Assembly: GCA_022497155.1 (NCBI GenBank)
Contig: MU385759.1
Span: forward strand, 343,656 to 407,655
DNA: 64,000 nucleotides
Source of the DNA: Whalleya microplaca
Taxonomy: Eukaryota; Ascomycota; Sordariomycetes; Xylariales; Xylariaceae
Direction: 5' to 3'
Positions 10,652 through 23,082 of the stretch are shown here, piece by piece (the stretch's first letter is position 1; each line of letters begins with the position of its first letter). Made by a program: the position numbers and the translations under genes. Below the pieces are notes generated by a model. That model did not search any database and was not told where the DNA came from. It was given only the letters and a program-made list of their open reading frames with translations.

Positions 10652-12279
10652 TACGGCAACGCAGCGAGTGAGCTCTACTTACGCAAAATCCGAGGTTGGC
10701 TGAGGTGGAAGCTCCTGTGTCGCGGGGCTATGGCCTAGATGTATTTGCTTCATTCCTGGCGAAGGCAACATGTCAGACGGAGGTCTGCCAACCTTGTCAC
10801 AAAGGTTCAGGAAGCAAGCGAAACAACCCCGCTTGATTTAAGCTCAGGTAGGTAGGTAATAGACGTCCATGCATCGGATTATTCGAAGATTAACTTAGGT
10901 ATGAACGAGTCGGAGGTCATCCCCCACATTGTGTGGCCGACAGCAGCTGTGATTGGCCAGTTATTATCTTTACCTCAGGTTGCAGGTATACAACGGGAAT
11001 GACACCTCAGACACAAAGCACTCAACATGAAGGCACACAATTTCCAAGTTATTCACATGGAAAGAACGCTAACCGACAGCTAGGTCAAGACAGAAAGAGA
11101 TAAAATTTCATATGTACCAGGCACTCATATAATGAATATTTGCAATCGTATGGTATTAAGATCATAGTAATTGCCTTTGTCATCCTCGTTAACATCCTGA
11201 ACGCCTAGACTTGCAGATTCTTTGCTGTTCGTATTAATCCATAATCCCTGAATGCCGCAAGAATGAAGGGCGAATCACCATTACAGTTTTTAGTACTGCA
11301 TTTGATATCTCGCATACCAGTCGGTCAGTTCATAAGCTTATTCAGATATCGAGGAAAGACAAACAGATGCCCTGTTCTTCACAAATAATGACTACAGCAG
11401 GATTTCAAATTGTTTTTGTACAACACAAACCCGGGCTCTTTCCCTTTCTGAAGAATGTCTGAGTAAGGATCAAGCCCAGATCCAATGATCATAATCGATA
11501 CAATGGAAGGACAGTACTAAAAAGATAATAAAAGTCATTTATTACATCTAGGAGCATTTTATGGGAGTAGCTTGTTACTCACCACTCAAGGCTAATCTGA
11601 CAACAGTCATTCATAAACGGATGCTGGGTGATGAGTGGGGATATTATATTATGGTTATAGACTGAAGTTATTCATTCCGAGGAATACTAGGCATTTGAAT
11701 ACATTATCTATAGTGGGCATTAGATACTCGTATAGACGATTGAGGGATGAACCTTGCAGAGATAGTGACAGCCCACATAGCACACAAGAGCTAGAGATAA
11801 TCGCTTAAGACGCGTGCCATGCAGCCATGGCGAACAAACAGTTTTATAAATAATCTGGGCCTCCGAGGAATGTCGTTAGATCGTCAAGAGTATTCAAAGA
11901 GATAGTGAGTGTATACATATCACCCGATTTTCCTACGGTCCGGGGCTCCCAGAGACTCCTCATAACCCCTTTTACCCCCAACATTACCTATGCCTTCTTG
12001 GCGATATCACGGTGTGGCTTGGTGGCTTGCGTGGCGATTATCCCTGTGCTACTCTTATGTATGAACTAGATAGAAGTTTGCTGTCACCTTGAATAATGCT
12101 ATCTTACTATAAATAGTGGCTATCTCAAGAAGAGCGTAAAATTTCCTGTAAAACTCACCGAGATGGCCAAAACACTGTAATAATAAGTAAACTTTGCTAT
12201 CACTCATATCTCTCTATTTTACTAGGAAAGTGCATTATCACATTCAGAATCATGAAATATGTACGGTCATACTCCAACA
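10652..12279. other. Intergenic region
   Basis: These 1.6 kb are AT-richer than the flanks, especially from 11100 to 12250. I find no protein family signal, no tRNA and no clear repeat. It contains the promoter of the secreted phosphoesterase at its left end and the 3' UTR of the DUF2264 gene at its right end. Confidence 0.5.
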
Positions 12280-14652
12280 TCACGCATCAATCTCCGCTTT
12301 CAGCCATCCAGGGATCTGTGGCACTTTGTCCCATCCATTCAGATAGGACGCTGGCGCCACACCCTCCCCAGACGGCTTCGCGTAGATAGCTGAGACATAC
12401 CACGCTGTCTCGCCCTTCTTAATCGTATGCTGCAGAGTCGGGATCACCGTCCTGCTCTCGACCAGGTTGGAATTTGGGTCCGCATTCACCAGCATAGCGG
12501 ATCGTTCAACTTTGTCCTCTAAGGCTTTGATACCGACGGCGCCCTTCGACACCGCAAATGCACCCTGCTTGCCCGCAGACCAGCCCTCGGGCGTGTTGAG
12601 GTCGTAATTCCCGATGATCTTGGGGAAAGTGCCCTCGTGTTTCGCCGCGTCGTACAAGTCCAGGTACCGCCGGTCGCCTGACCTCTCGTTGCAGATCGCG
12701 AATGCGCCGTCCGCCGTCATGACCTCGCGCCCGGCTTCGATCCCGTGCACACGAAGATGCCAATTTGGCGTTGATGGCTCAGGCGGGATCAGCGTAGTGC
12801 GCACGGTGACGTCCGGGAAAGGCTTCCAGATGGAGACTAGGACGGGCTTGCCATCTCGGTGCTCCAGGGCGGCGTATTCGGACTTTCTGCGGGTCTTCCA
12901 GAACTCGCCACCGTCGTCCGAGAGGCCGAGCTGCGACGCAAGTGCGTATTGCTCTAGCGTGAAGAGGCCCGGCGGTACGGAGTAGCCGTATGCGCTACTG
13001 TATGCGAAAGAGCCGTACTTGGCGTGTGTGCCTTTCATTGGGTAGCTGCAGGCTTGACCGGAGGATAGGAGCATGCAGTGACCGCCAAGGTAACTGCATA
13101 AGGTACAATCAGTATGAGTAGGAGCTTGAAGTCCGGTGGATCGCATGCTGACCTCGTGATGTGACCTGGCTGCTTCAACTCTTTTACCTTAGGGATGGCA
13201 TCTCCGGGGAGCTGCTCTTCGGAAGTCCAGAATGGATGCTCTGGAGGCACAGCCAGGCAAATGAAAGCTAAGCAAGCCCAGTACTTTGACGACCATTAGC
13301 TTGGTAAATCCGCAGAGAACTATATGTAAGACTCACCGGGCTACCAGGACTGTTGTAATTCTCTGCCATCTATCTCTTGTGAGTAAGAGACTCTGCAAGC
13401 CAATTCAACAGTGGAACATCCTTATACTTACATACATATTTGGGTACGAGTACCCGATGGTGAGAGTTCCGCTTGGACTCCAGATGTCTGGTTGTGTCTG
13501 CCACCACCGTAGATGCCGCAGGACTATACCTTTAACCATTCCCCATGTGAGTGGCTCGGGGAGTTCAACCCCTGCATATGCCAGAGCCCCCCAAAATGAG
13601 ACCATCGCAAATCGATAACCTACACTGCGACCAAACGGTATAGATCGGCCTAAAGTTTCATTAGGTCTTGAACAAAGACTTACAAGCGGTATTCTTACCT
13701 TCATTGTCATAATAGTGAACCAAGTCGAGTGCGACCAACTGAGCCCGCTTCTTGAATTCCGCAGCTCGTGCCGGCTCATCTTCGCCAGCCAGTTTCGCAT
13801 ATAAGAGCTGCAAGAAGTGTATCGCAAAACTTGAGGAGTAATAGTCCATCTCTGTAGGTATTCAAGTCAGTATTCCGGTTGTCGCTTTCATCAGCTATCA
13901 AACATACGATGAATACCCTCGGGCCCATCATTCGACCAGCCATCACCACGATAAAAGGTGTTAAGATGTTCGATATCGCGGTCCAGTCTTTCTTGAGAGA
14001 ACTTTCCACCATTCTTTTTCAGTCCTAGGTTGGCAAAGACGCGAAACCAGAGCCAATTGGTATTAGGCATGCTGGATTATCGTTAGTCCCATCCTCTCCC
14101 AATACATCATTCGTCGGGGTCAACTTACTTCTTCTCATTGATCGAGTTGCCCAGCCAATTCTCCACATTCCCTCGTTCTTTCTCATCCATGGACTGCCAG
14201 ATCACAGGAGCGACAGCCAGTGCGAAGCCTAATTAGGAATAAGTTTGAGTCTCCAGATCCGAGACGAGCTTCATACCGAGGGGGCACATCTCCACCATTC
14301 TCTGATCATTGTCTCGAGGATATCCCCAATACTCAGTGCTCTCGGGATCAGTACCCGACTTTATCCCCTGAATCCACCATTCTTTCCCGTGGTAGTCACC
14401 GTCTCCAGCCAGCAGACAAGCCAAACCCCAAAGCGGGCGACAGATACCTTCGACCTCTGAAGCAGTCTGATCGAAGCGCACCGCAGTGGCACCGGGACAT
14501 TTCACTCGGGCTTTCAAAGGCGAGAAGAAAGGCTCAAGGGGGTCAAGGAGAGTCCGCAGAAGCTCCTGGACGGAAGCGCGGTCGGTAATATTGACCTTAG
14601 AAAAAGGATGCACCCCATTGTAGCCAAGGACGAGGCCGGTCTTGGGCTCCAT
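12280..14652 (-). CDS. DUF2264 domain-containing protein
   Basis: I assembled eight exons in consistent phase: 14652-14277, 14228-14129, 14071-13908, 13851-13699, 13649-13432, 13369-13337, 13283-13153 and 13093-12280, giving 662 residues. The start at 14652 ([13 protein letters not shown]) is preferred over the in-frame ATG at 14661. Family blocks are [79 protein letters not shown] and [26 protein letters not shown]. Several are completed only by splicing, which supports the model. Exon 6 is just 33 bases, and the first intron is only 48. The biochemical role of DUF2264 is not established; the length fits full members of the family. There is no signal peptide. Confidence 0.9.
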
Positions 14653-16421
14653 GATGGGCAAAAAAGGAGAAACTAATTATAGATCACCAACTTCAAGCAG
14701 GCAAAACTGCTACGAAATTATGAGATTGGTAAAAAGAAGAAAATCTACTCTTAGTTGTTCATATGATATTCTACAAAATATTTCTACCATTTCATGTGGG
14801 GGTATGCCCCGTAGCTTCAGGAGTAAAGCTACGGCGAGCATGAGGGGTCCCATGGGGTTGTGGGGTGATAATAAGGTCTCGCGGCTAATGTCAGAGATGA
14901 ACTTCCCGCCAATTGCACGTAGTCGGGAGCGTAGAGAGGTGCAGTTAAGCATTTTTACCGATTCGGCCTAGAATGAAGCGAGGAGTACTACATGTGGGGA
15001 AGAATAAAGACGTTGTGGAGCCCAGACTTACATCAATGTAAGTCATGTCGTGAACATGCCTTATCAAGAGTTGTTTCTCGTCATTTGTCGAATATTTGGA
15101 CAGAATACAGTCCCATTGTAACGTCTGTTGAGAAGCTGATAGTTGTAGAAATGATGCTGATGAACGAGGCTCCCAGCACCCTCAATGAGATAGAATATGA
15201 ATGAGAGAACATTATGAATTCTCCATCTCCTCTTTCAACCAAGACTCGTTGCTTTTCTCGCAATTTCCCCCCATGTGCAAGTATTGGCCCTACACTTGCC
15301 CGGATGCTGAACATGTTCAAAATATTTATTCAAAGGACAATTTCAATATTATCAGAGTTTTGTGATGATATACTTGTTATTTAAAAGTGATGTGATGTTG
15401 TTATATTTGAAGATATAGCAAAACGCTGGGGATCAAGGGTTGAGAATCATAAAAATTACAAAAGGCCAAGAAAGTGAAGTTGGCCGCCGAAGGAATCGAA
15501 CCCCCGTTGGCCTAAGAATACCCCCTAAGAATGCTCAGTGTAGATATTTCGCTAGGCCAAATACCAAACCGGCCTTTGGATCTGTCTTTTGTTAAGGACC
15601 CTTCGGTTATTCTGCTTTATATGTTCTTCATCAACAAGTTTTATGTAGGGTGGTGGCTGATCTAAGATGTGAGTAGATGTTTTATGAACTCTATCCAGGG
15701 GAAGGAGATGCGGCTTATACACTAGCATCGTAGGTTGGGTGATACTCGCTTCCTCAATTACAGATATGAGGGTGAGCCCAGGGTTGTTGGTTAGGTACTG
15801 TTAGTAAGTATATTCACCAACTTGACGATGATATGTAAACTTATTTCTGCAGTCGAATAGGTATAGTCGCTCATTTTATTCGCTTATTGTGCACAACGGG
15901 ACCCCTGAGAGACTGCATGGGGTGTGCATATATGTTGTCGAGATTGCCAGTGACAGGATTACAGTGAGATGATTGCCTGTGTAGACTACATGTGTGTGCA
16001 CTTATCGTCATGCAGGACCCGATAATGGCAGATTAAATGCGCGTTGCGCTTGTGCTAGGTACGCTCTCATCTTCCCAATGGGATATTACAGTGGCTGAAT
16101 TTAGTTGCGCTTGTGCCAAACGCTGTTGTGACAGGTGTTACAATCGCTCTCCTTAAGGCACCAATTGGTGTAACTGTCAGGCACAGGATTGCACAATACG
16201 ATACGATATGGACTTACAAATGGATCTCCTGAAGATGCGAACGTCGGGAGGATTGGCGTGCATCGGAGTTAAGTGTTGGGGGAAGTGCGGGATGCGGGGA
16301 CCCTCCCAGCCCGATATCAGTGCTCACCTTCTTTCGAGCTTACCGACTATACCGGGCTGACTTCCTGACGCTGTCGTGGCCTTGCTGAAGACGAACAACG
16401 CACGCTCTCGTATACCATAAG
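14653..16421. other. Divergent intergenic region, DUF2264 / AACS
   Basis: I support no protein gene in these 1.77 kb. It holds one tRNA-like sequence on the minus strand (separate entry) and a direct repeat of CCTAAGAAT inside it. The right part is the presumed AACS promoter. Confidence 0.5.
15480..15574 (-). tRNA. tRNA-like sequence, possibly a decayed tRNA
   Basis: On the minus strand there is a perfect internal B-box, GGTTCGATTCC, in a T-arm (GGGGG / CCTTC with two G-U pairs), followed by GGCGGCCA. The 5' end, GGCCGGT, pairs with the 3' acceptor at five positions plus one wobble. I could not fit a normal D-arm or a 7-base anticodon loop, and no anticodon can be assigned. The middle contains a 9-base direct repeat (ATTCTTAGG) and an 8-base inverted repeat. 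It is either an intron-bearing tRNA I failed to fold or a pseudogene. Confidence 0.3.
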
Positions 16422-18720
16422 ATGGCTTCGATTCCAAGGAAACTATGGGAACATCCCAATCCCAAGAGTACACAGATGTACGAGTTCATGCAGCTCATCA
16501 ATAAGAAGCATCAAACCGCTCTGAAGGTAAACTCGAGCTCGAGCTCTGATAAGGTTTTCGTCTAACCAGCTCCAGACATTCCATGACCTATACCAGTATT
16601 CTATTACCAGACGATCTGAATTTTATGAAGAGGTCTTTGGTTACGTAAATCTTATCCATACAGGCTCTTACTCCAGGGCGGTAGATGAGAGTAAGCCGAT
16701 CGATAGCATCCCACGCTGGTTCGAGGGCGTGCAGCTCAGTTATGCCGAGAACACATTATGGTCTCGCAGCGCCAATGACCCAACGGATCACCATGGCACG
16801 GTAGGCAAAGAAGACACCAAGGTTGCCCTGACTGAGGTCCGCGAAGGTGCGACAGAGATCAGGCATGTAACATGGGCGACACTTCGGAAACTTTCTGCCC
16901 TGTATGCTGCTGCTTTACATGCAGGTGGCGTCAGACGAGGAGATCGGATAGTCGCTGTCGTCGCTAATAGCGTCGATACTTTCGTACTCTTCATGGCCAC
17001 AAGCTGGTTAGGCGCCATTTTCAGCAGCAGCTCAACAGACATGGGGGTTCAGGGGATCTTGCAAAGAACAGTGCAGATCAATCCTAAGGTATGTTTAGTT
17101 GTCCCGTGTAACCTTGAAGCTCGCTGAGGGGGGAAAATAATTAGTACATCTTCATGGATGATGCCGCTCTCTATAATGGTAAGCGAGTGGATCTTCGCCA
17201 AAAGATGGAAGGCATCGTTTCTGGAATGAAGGATTGCGATAACTTCTCTGGTCTCGTCTCGATACGGCGCTTTCGTGATGCCCTGGATATAAGCAACATC
17301 CCGAGGACGCAGACTCTAGAGTCGTTCCTTGACAAGCGCGACGCTTCGCCTCCACCAATCGTGCGACTAGCTTTCCACGAGCCATTTCTAGTCTGTTACT
17401 CTTCGGGTACGACCGGCATCCCCAAAGCCATCGTACACTCAGTCGGTGGCTTTCTTCTAAACTTCTCCAAGGAGGGACGCTTCCACGAAGAGGCCAGAGC
17501 CGATGTCGTTGCCTTACAGTACACCACCACAGGTTGGATTATGTATCTAACATGTGTTGGACAGCTGCTATCTGGCGGGAGAGTCGTCCTATATGATGGG
17601 TCGCCTTTCCAGCCCGACTTGCAGACTTTCATCAAGCTACTTGGTGATCAGAAAGTCACTAAGCTAGGAACAAGTCCCCGATGGTTTACCGAGATTGCGA
17701 AGGCCGGTATTTCGCCCAGGGATATTACTGATTTGTCGAATCTGAGGCTGGTGACAAGTACCGGCATGGTCCTTTCTGATCAGTTGTTCGAGTGGTTTTA
17801 CGACAAGGGTTTCCCGTCCCACGTCCAACTCAGCAACATTTCTGGAGGCACAGATATTGTAGGTTTAGACGTGATTACCTTATGAATGGCTGCTAATGTG
17901 CGTCCTAGGCTGGCTGTTTCGCAGAGGGAAACCCCCTTACTCCAGTGTACGTAGGTGGGACACAAGGACCGTCACTAGGAGTCGCCATTGCTATGTATGA
18001 CTCACTATTGCCACCTGGTCCCGGAAGTGCAGTTCCAGATGGGACACCCGGAGAGTTGGTGGCCACCGCCTCATTCCCGAACGTGCCTGTCTTCCTTTGG
18101 GGAGACAAGACCCCAGCAGGCGTGCCGGGATCAAAATTCCACTCATCTTATTTCGCCCGATACGACCACGTGTGGGCACATGGCGACTTTTGCGTGATCC
18201 ATCCTGTTACCAAGGGCATCACGTTTCTCGGAAGGGCCGACGGCGTTCTGAACCCTAGCGGCGTACGCTTCGGTTCCGCGGAAATCTATTCGGTTCTTGA
18301 GCGGAACTTTGCGGATCGGATTACGGACTCTATATGTGTCGGGCAACGGAGACCCCAAGATGCCGATGAGAGCGTTATGCTGTTTCTGCTGATGCGACCA
18401 GGCCACACGTTCGATAGGAAGCTCGTGAATGAAATCAAGGAGGCTATCAAGAAGGAGTTGACGAAGAGACATGTGCCTAAACACGTATTTGAAACCCCTG
18501 CGATTCCCGTAAGTGAATTCAATCGTGAATTGAAGCACACTGCACTAATAACAGGTATTAGACTACCGTCAATCTGAAGAAAGTTGAACTGCCAGTTAAA
18601 CAAATAGTTTCGGGGCGTATCATCAAGCCTAGTGGCACTTTGCTCAACCCGCAGAGCCTGGATTACTACTATCAATTTGCAAAAGTCGAAGATTTGGTCA
18701 CTCCCAAAGAGAAGCTCTAG
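16422..18720 (+). CDS. Acetoacetyl-CoA synthetase
   Basis: This enzyme ligates acetoacetate to CoA using ATP, feeding ketone-body carbon into sterol, fatty acid or leucine-breakdown pathways; it is cytosolic. Exons are 16422-16526, 16570-17088, 17145-17858, 17909-18508 and 18562-18720, giving 698 residues, the normal family size. The N-terminal cap has LYQYSITRRSEFYEEVFGY and ends in WFEGVQLSYAEN. The ANL superfamily P-loop is YSSGTTGIPKAIVHSVGG, followed by TTTGWIMY, the SGGTDIAGCF block completed by splicing, and GRADGVLNPSGVRFGSAEIYS, the hinge motif. The C-terminus KKVELPVKQIV..SGTLLNPQSL is characteristic of this subfamily rather than acetyl-CoA synthetase. The last intron has two nearby acceptors; only TTAG at 18561 keeps frame with the conserved tail. 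Confidence 0.95.
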
Positions 18721-20747
18721 AATCAGGAAGGGGAGGCGGGATTTTATATTACAATATTAGGTACTGTTAGAATTACGGCCGTAGGATAGGATCTAGAAGG
18801 ACAGGTTAGCGTTATAAAAGGATATAGTGGTCACATGCTTTCATATTCGCGTGTTCCACGACATATACGCTTTGCAAATGGCTGTCACCATCATCGATGA
18901 TGCTTGTTTCCTAACTACCATGTTGCCTTAGTATGAACAGACAACAAGTTCTCATTTTATAGTCCCTTTTCATAGCCCTATCAACAAGCAGATCGTCTCG
19001 CATAAGCATATTATACAGCATTGTGTTAAGACAAACAGAACCCAAGAAGCCCAGCTCGCATCGCATCCCCATTAACCCAAATACACAGCCTCCTCGACGC
19101 TTACATCATCTGGGAACTTGCATCATGGACCCTATACCCCGCGTTGGATACATTAAGCGACCTTGCCGTACTCTTAACAACACCTAACCTGTAATGATCA
19201 ATACATGAACAACTTTGACACATTCAGTGGTGGACAAGAAGATCAGGATAAGGACAGCAACGTGGCAGCGGCCAAGCTGAAATGAAAGAAACCAATAAAA
19301 GTTTTTGCTTGTGTACTTTTGTGGATTCACGCCCTGGATAAGGCGAGAGCATCTAAATGGACCTTGCAGGACTAAATATGAAATTCCATTCTTCTGATCC
19401 CAGGACACTGGGACATAGTTGAGGCTGGTGACATACAGCATTGAATGGCTTTACGATACATGACGACGAGACGTTTAATGAGAACTAAGCTCACTTACGC
19501 ATATCAAGCGTAGAGGTAGGGAGCTATAAGTATAATTTAAGTTTGCGATTCATGAGGAGATAATACAACTGAGTATAATACATAAACAATTCTGTCTATA
19601 AGAGTCGGAATAATTCCACCCACATCACCTGTGATAACTCGGGGATTAGCTAGTGACACATTCAATCTCGTCAATAGTTAATGTCACAGTTCTGGTGGCA
19701 TTCCTTAACTATTTGGTCGTTCATCTCGTATGTACCATATACTGAAATCCCTGAAGGTTCATTAGAAACTTCTTGGTCATTTTATATTTTACTCAATGAG
19801 AACAAAATCATGAAGATGAAAAAGCATTTTTAACAATTTTACTCCTTCATATGTGCATTCATCTTATATATTGAGTAGGTTGGGTGACTAAATTGTTCTG
19901 TCCTGAAATGACAGGGTCGCTGTGTCCATTTCAGACTCAGCTTATTCGCTTAATATGACTGCTATGTTACCATAATAGCCCGCCTATATGTAGCCTCACC
20001 TCCTGGCTAGTAAGGTTTTGTTTCTCTTGATATTGCGGCTTATTTGATCCTCTGTCCTCATGCCTGGCCATATAAGTGGCTGTTGGGCGGTGAAATTTGT
20101 GAGACATACAAAAGGCCTCGGAACGTTTTTAGTAAATCACAGTTGTGGCTTATCAGCCGAAACGTCTAAAACGACTGTGTTTGACCAAATAGTCGATATA
20201 CTTGCCCCGTGGTAACTTTTACCAATAAATTGATGTATATGTCTTACTCTCTGAACACTTATATAGCCATTCAAGGTGCTGCAGGCTTCCGTGAGCTTGG
20301 AACTCCTTGCCGCCGCTGTTTATGGTGGCATCAGGGCACTTACTGTAAGTAGCATTGTTCAGCTGCATTCAATCGTCACTGGCAGTTAATCTTGACGCTG
20401 CTGCCGACAAGTTCGGCCCTGACGATAGCTTCCAAAATAAAGCAAGTGAGATTGTTGAGGAAGCTTGGATTTCTGGAATGATATAACAGCTACCTGCATT
20501 TATTAATGGAATATACCACGGGGTAGGTATATATTTTATTAAGTGCAGTTCAGTCGTTTTCGACTTTTCACACCCAGCGTACATTAACCTTTGTATCACC
20601 ATATCTAACATTACAGCCTTCAAATATAGCCGTAGCCGTGGAAGATATCAGCTCAGGGGGGCCGAAATGTCTTGCATTTAAGCTTCCTTGAGGCCTACTT
20701 TCCGTGGACTACCCGACTTCATAATCTTACCAACAAGAGTTTAGCAC
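18721..20747. other. Intergenic region
   Basis: Two kilobases without a supportable gene. The open frames present are short, lack family signals and have no plausible splicing partners. I see no tRNA or clear repeat. Confidence 0.5.
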
Positions 20748-21242
20748 ATGATGGCTTCCTTTGACGGACACAGTGAATTACAGGTCCGGCCAATTGAGAA
20801 CTTTGAAAGCCAAAATCAGCTTCCAGAGTTCAATAGGCCAGGTGATTTTCCAGAACCGTGTCAACTGCAACAAACACAAAATCTAAAAGGGGCCGAGAGT
20901 CTTGGTGGCATTCCCCAAGAACGTGAACGCCCGGAGCGTCGTAATCCATTTGGTCTATCACCGCTTGTTTTCGGTGGCCTCATCTCGCTCACAACAGCAT
21001 TGATCATTGGCGCTGTTCTCGGGGCTTGTCTAGGGACAACACTCAGGGGGAAAGACAAAGGCGACACGACGTTGCACCAAAGCAGTACTAGCAGCTTATC
21101 AACACTTGAATCGACGCCCCCGTCGACTCTTCCTGCACCGACGTCGACTATTTCTTCACCAACAGATTCACTTAGTTCTGGTACTGGGGCAATTTTAATT
21201 GATTATGTCGCCCCCGAGCCCTCCCTGGAGGGAACTGACTGA
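20748..21242 (+). CDS. Hypothetical single-pass membrane protein, Ser/Thr-rich tail
   Basis: A single open frame of 164 residues starts at tandem ATGs (20748 and 20751). The first 70 residues are polar and proline-rich (ERERPERRNPFG). One strong transmembrane segment, LISLTTALIIGAVLGACLGT, lies around residues 78-100. It is followed by a Ser/Thr/Pro-rich tail ending IDYVAPEPSLEGTD. This layout, with no signal peptide and a TM preceded by NPFGLSPLVFGG, resembles fungal membrane-anchored proteins in which a Cys-rich or lectin-like domain normally follows the Ser/Thr linker. No such domain is present, so it may be truncated. The function is unknown. Confidence 0.5.
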   Translation: MMASFDGHSELQVRPIENFESQNQLPEFNRPGDFPEPCQLQQTQNLKGAESLGGIPQERERPERRNPFGLSPLVFGGLISLTTALIIGAVLGACLGTTLRGKDKGDTTLHQSSTSSLSTLESTPPSTLPAPTSTISSPTDSLSSGTGAILIDYVAPEPSLEGTD

Positions 21243-21611
21243 TACTAGATTTGTACAAGAAGGTGGTCCTGTTTAAAGTAAAGTACATACAAAAAACACT
21301 GTCAATAAGTCATTCACTGTATGCACGGAATGCTTCGAATTCAAGTGACCTTTGTCTGCTCAAAACATTCTAAGGGATTAATTATCGGAAGATCAAATGG
21401 AAATGCTTTGTGGACAGTCCTAACCGTCATGTTGAATGCTTTTATGCCCCGATTTTGCCATGCGATGCAAGACCGACCGTCCAACGCCCTGTTAAAGTCA
21501 CCACCTGCCCATGCTTATTAAAATCCTCCACCTTCACTAAACCATTCAAGTCTTTTTCGAGTAGCGTAGAATCGGTTAAGATCCATCTTCAGTTTAGCAA
21601 CATGCTCATAA
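21243..21611. other. Convergent intergenic region
   Basis: The 369 bases between the membrane protein and PSAT stop codons hold only short frames. A decayed downstream domain of the membrane protein could lie here, but I cannot demonstrate one. Confidence 0.4.
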
Positions 21612-23082
21612 CTACGCCGTCGCGTAGTCTCGGATAAAGTCGGCAAGCTTTTGGGCACCGGCAAGCGGAACTGAGTTGTAGTTGCTTGCGCGGACGCCTC
21701 CGACCGATCTATGGCCCTTCAGACCGGTGAGACCAAGAGCTGTGGCCTGTTTGAGGAACTCGGCTTCGGCAGTGTCGACATTATTACCCTTTTCCTAAAT
21801 CAGCAAACTTAAAGAAAGCGGTAAGAGTCAGATAACAGCTTCTGTGTGTGTCTTACTTTGATAACCCGGAAACAGATATTCATCCGGGAGCGCGCAGACT
21901 TGTCAGGGACTATCTTGTAGGTGTCGGAGTGTGCTTCAAGGGCCTCGTATATGATGGCTGCCTTCTTCTCAGAGACTGCTTGCTGGCCGTCGACTTTGTC
22001 AGAATATGTGTTGAGTAACGACTTGAGCACCTGGCCGGCGATATACACACTACACAATGCTGTTAGACATCAATAACAGCAGGCTAAAGGTCAATGGAGG
22101 CGTACTCGAAGATGCTTAGGGTATTATACAAACTGTTGTTCTTGGCAATGGTCTCATACGAGAAGATAATCGGCGGAGACGGAAGGCCAAGTTTCCTCAA
22201 CAGAGCCGGAGAGGGCTGTGGGCATGCTGGTGGCAGCAAGCTTTTCTTGATGACTACTACAGTTACGCCAGTCGAACCAAGATTCTTCTGAGCACCGAAA
22301 AAGATGACTGAAAAGTTCTTGACCGGAATCCTTCGCGACAGAATGTTCGAGGACATGTCTGCAACTACAATAGGGCCCGTGCCGTCGGAGTTGGGGGCAA
22401 GAACGTCCGGATAGTTGGGAAATTCGACCCCGTCCACTGTCTCATTATCGCAGTAATACACCATAGCAGCATCTTTAGATAGCTTCCACGTGCTCTCATC
22501 TGGAATCTTGCCGAATTTTCCATCGTTCACAGTCCGGGCATCGGCGGCCTTGTTAGTAAACTCAGGGCCAATTAGGCGATCCGCTTCCTGGTAGGCTTTC
22601 AATGACCAGCCGCCTGTCACTAGGTAGTCCAGCTTCAACTCGGCATCAACGGCTTTCTTGAGCGCGGACACGAGCTCTTCCTGGTTTGCCTCAGGCTCAC
22701 TCTTAACGCCCAGCTGCTTTAGGATGTCTGCCTTCTTCCTGGTGACCCAAGCGCCAACCAAGTTGTAGACGGTAGCCGAGAATTCGCCGCTTCCGCCACC
22801 CTGCCTGGTGTGTCAGTGGAGGTGTGCGACGTTTTGCTGAGCTAGGTAACCTGCCTGCATGAAGAGGACGTCATAGTCGTTGGGAATATCGAGGTAGCTT
22901 GCTAGATCCGCCTTGGCCTGGTTAATGATGTCTGTGGCATACTGGGAACGATGCGAATGCTCAGCAATGCCGAGACCTGTGCCATCGTAATTCAAGAGCG
23001 CTTGTGCAGCCTTCTCTAAGACGGGTGTCGGTAGCGCGGCCGGCCCCGCGCCGAAATACGTGATATCGGCTCTAGTGGGCAT
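21612..23082 (-). CDS. Phosphoserine aminotransferase
   Basis: This PLP enzyme converts 3-phosphohydroxypyruvate and glutamate to phosphoserine and 2-oxoglutarate in serine synthesis. Exons are 23082-22855, 22800-22106, 22049-21857 and 21794-21612, giving 432 residues, close to the eukaryotic family length with the usual fungal insert. The N-terminus is FGAGPAALPTPVLEKA, the cofactor-phosphate region MQGGGSGEFSATVYN spans the first splice, and FFGAQKNLGSTG contains the PLP lysine. The C-terminus has GLTGLKGHRSVGGVRASNYN. The first intron uses a GC donor (GCAGGT) with a CAG acceptor; this is the only choice that yields the invariant GGGSGEF. The upstream region has TGAGTCA, the general amino-acid control site. 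Confidence 0.95.
22801..22854 (-). other. GC-AG intron in the phosphoserine aminotransferase gene
   Basis: The 54-base intron begins GCAGGT after CAG and ends GGCAG. The neighbouring GT (GTTACC) would shift the frame and destroy the conserved GGGSGEF block. Confidence 0.75.
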
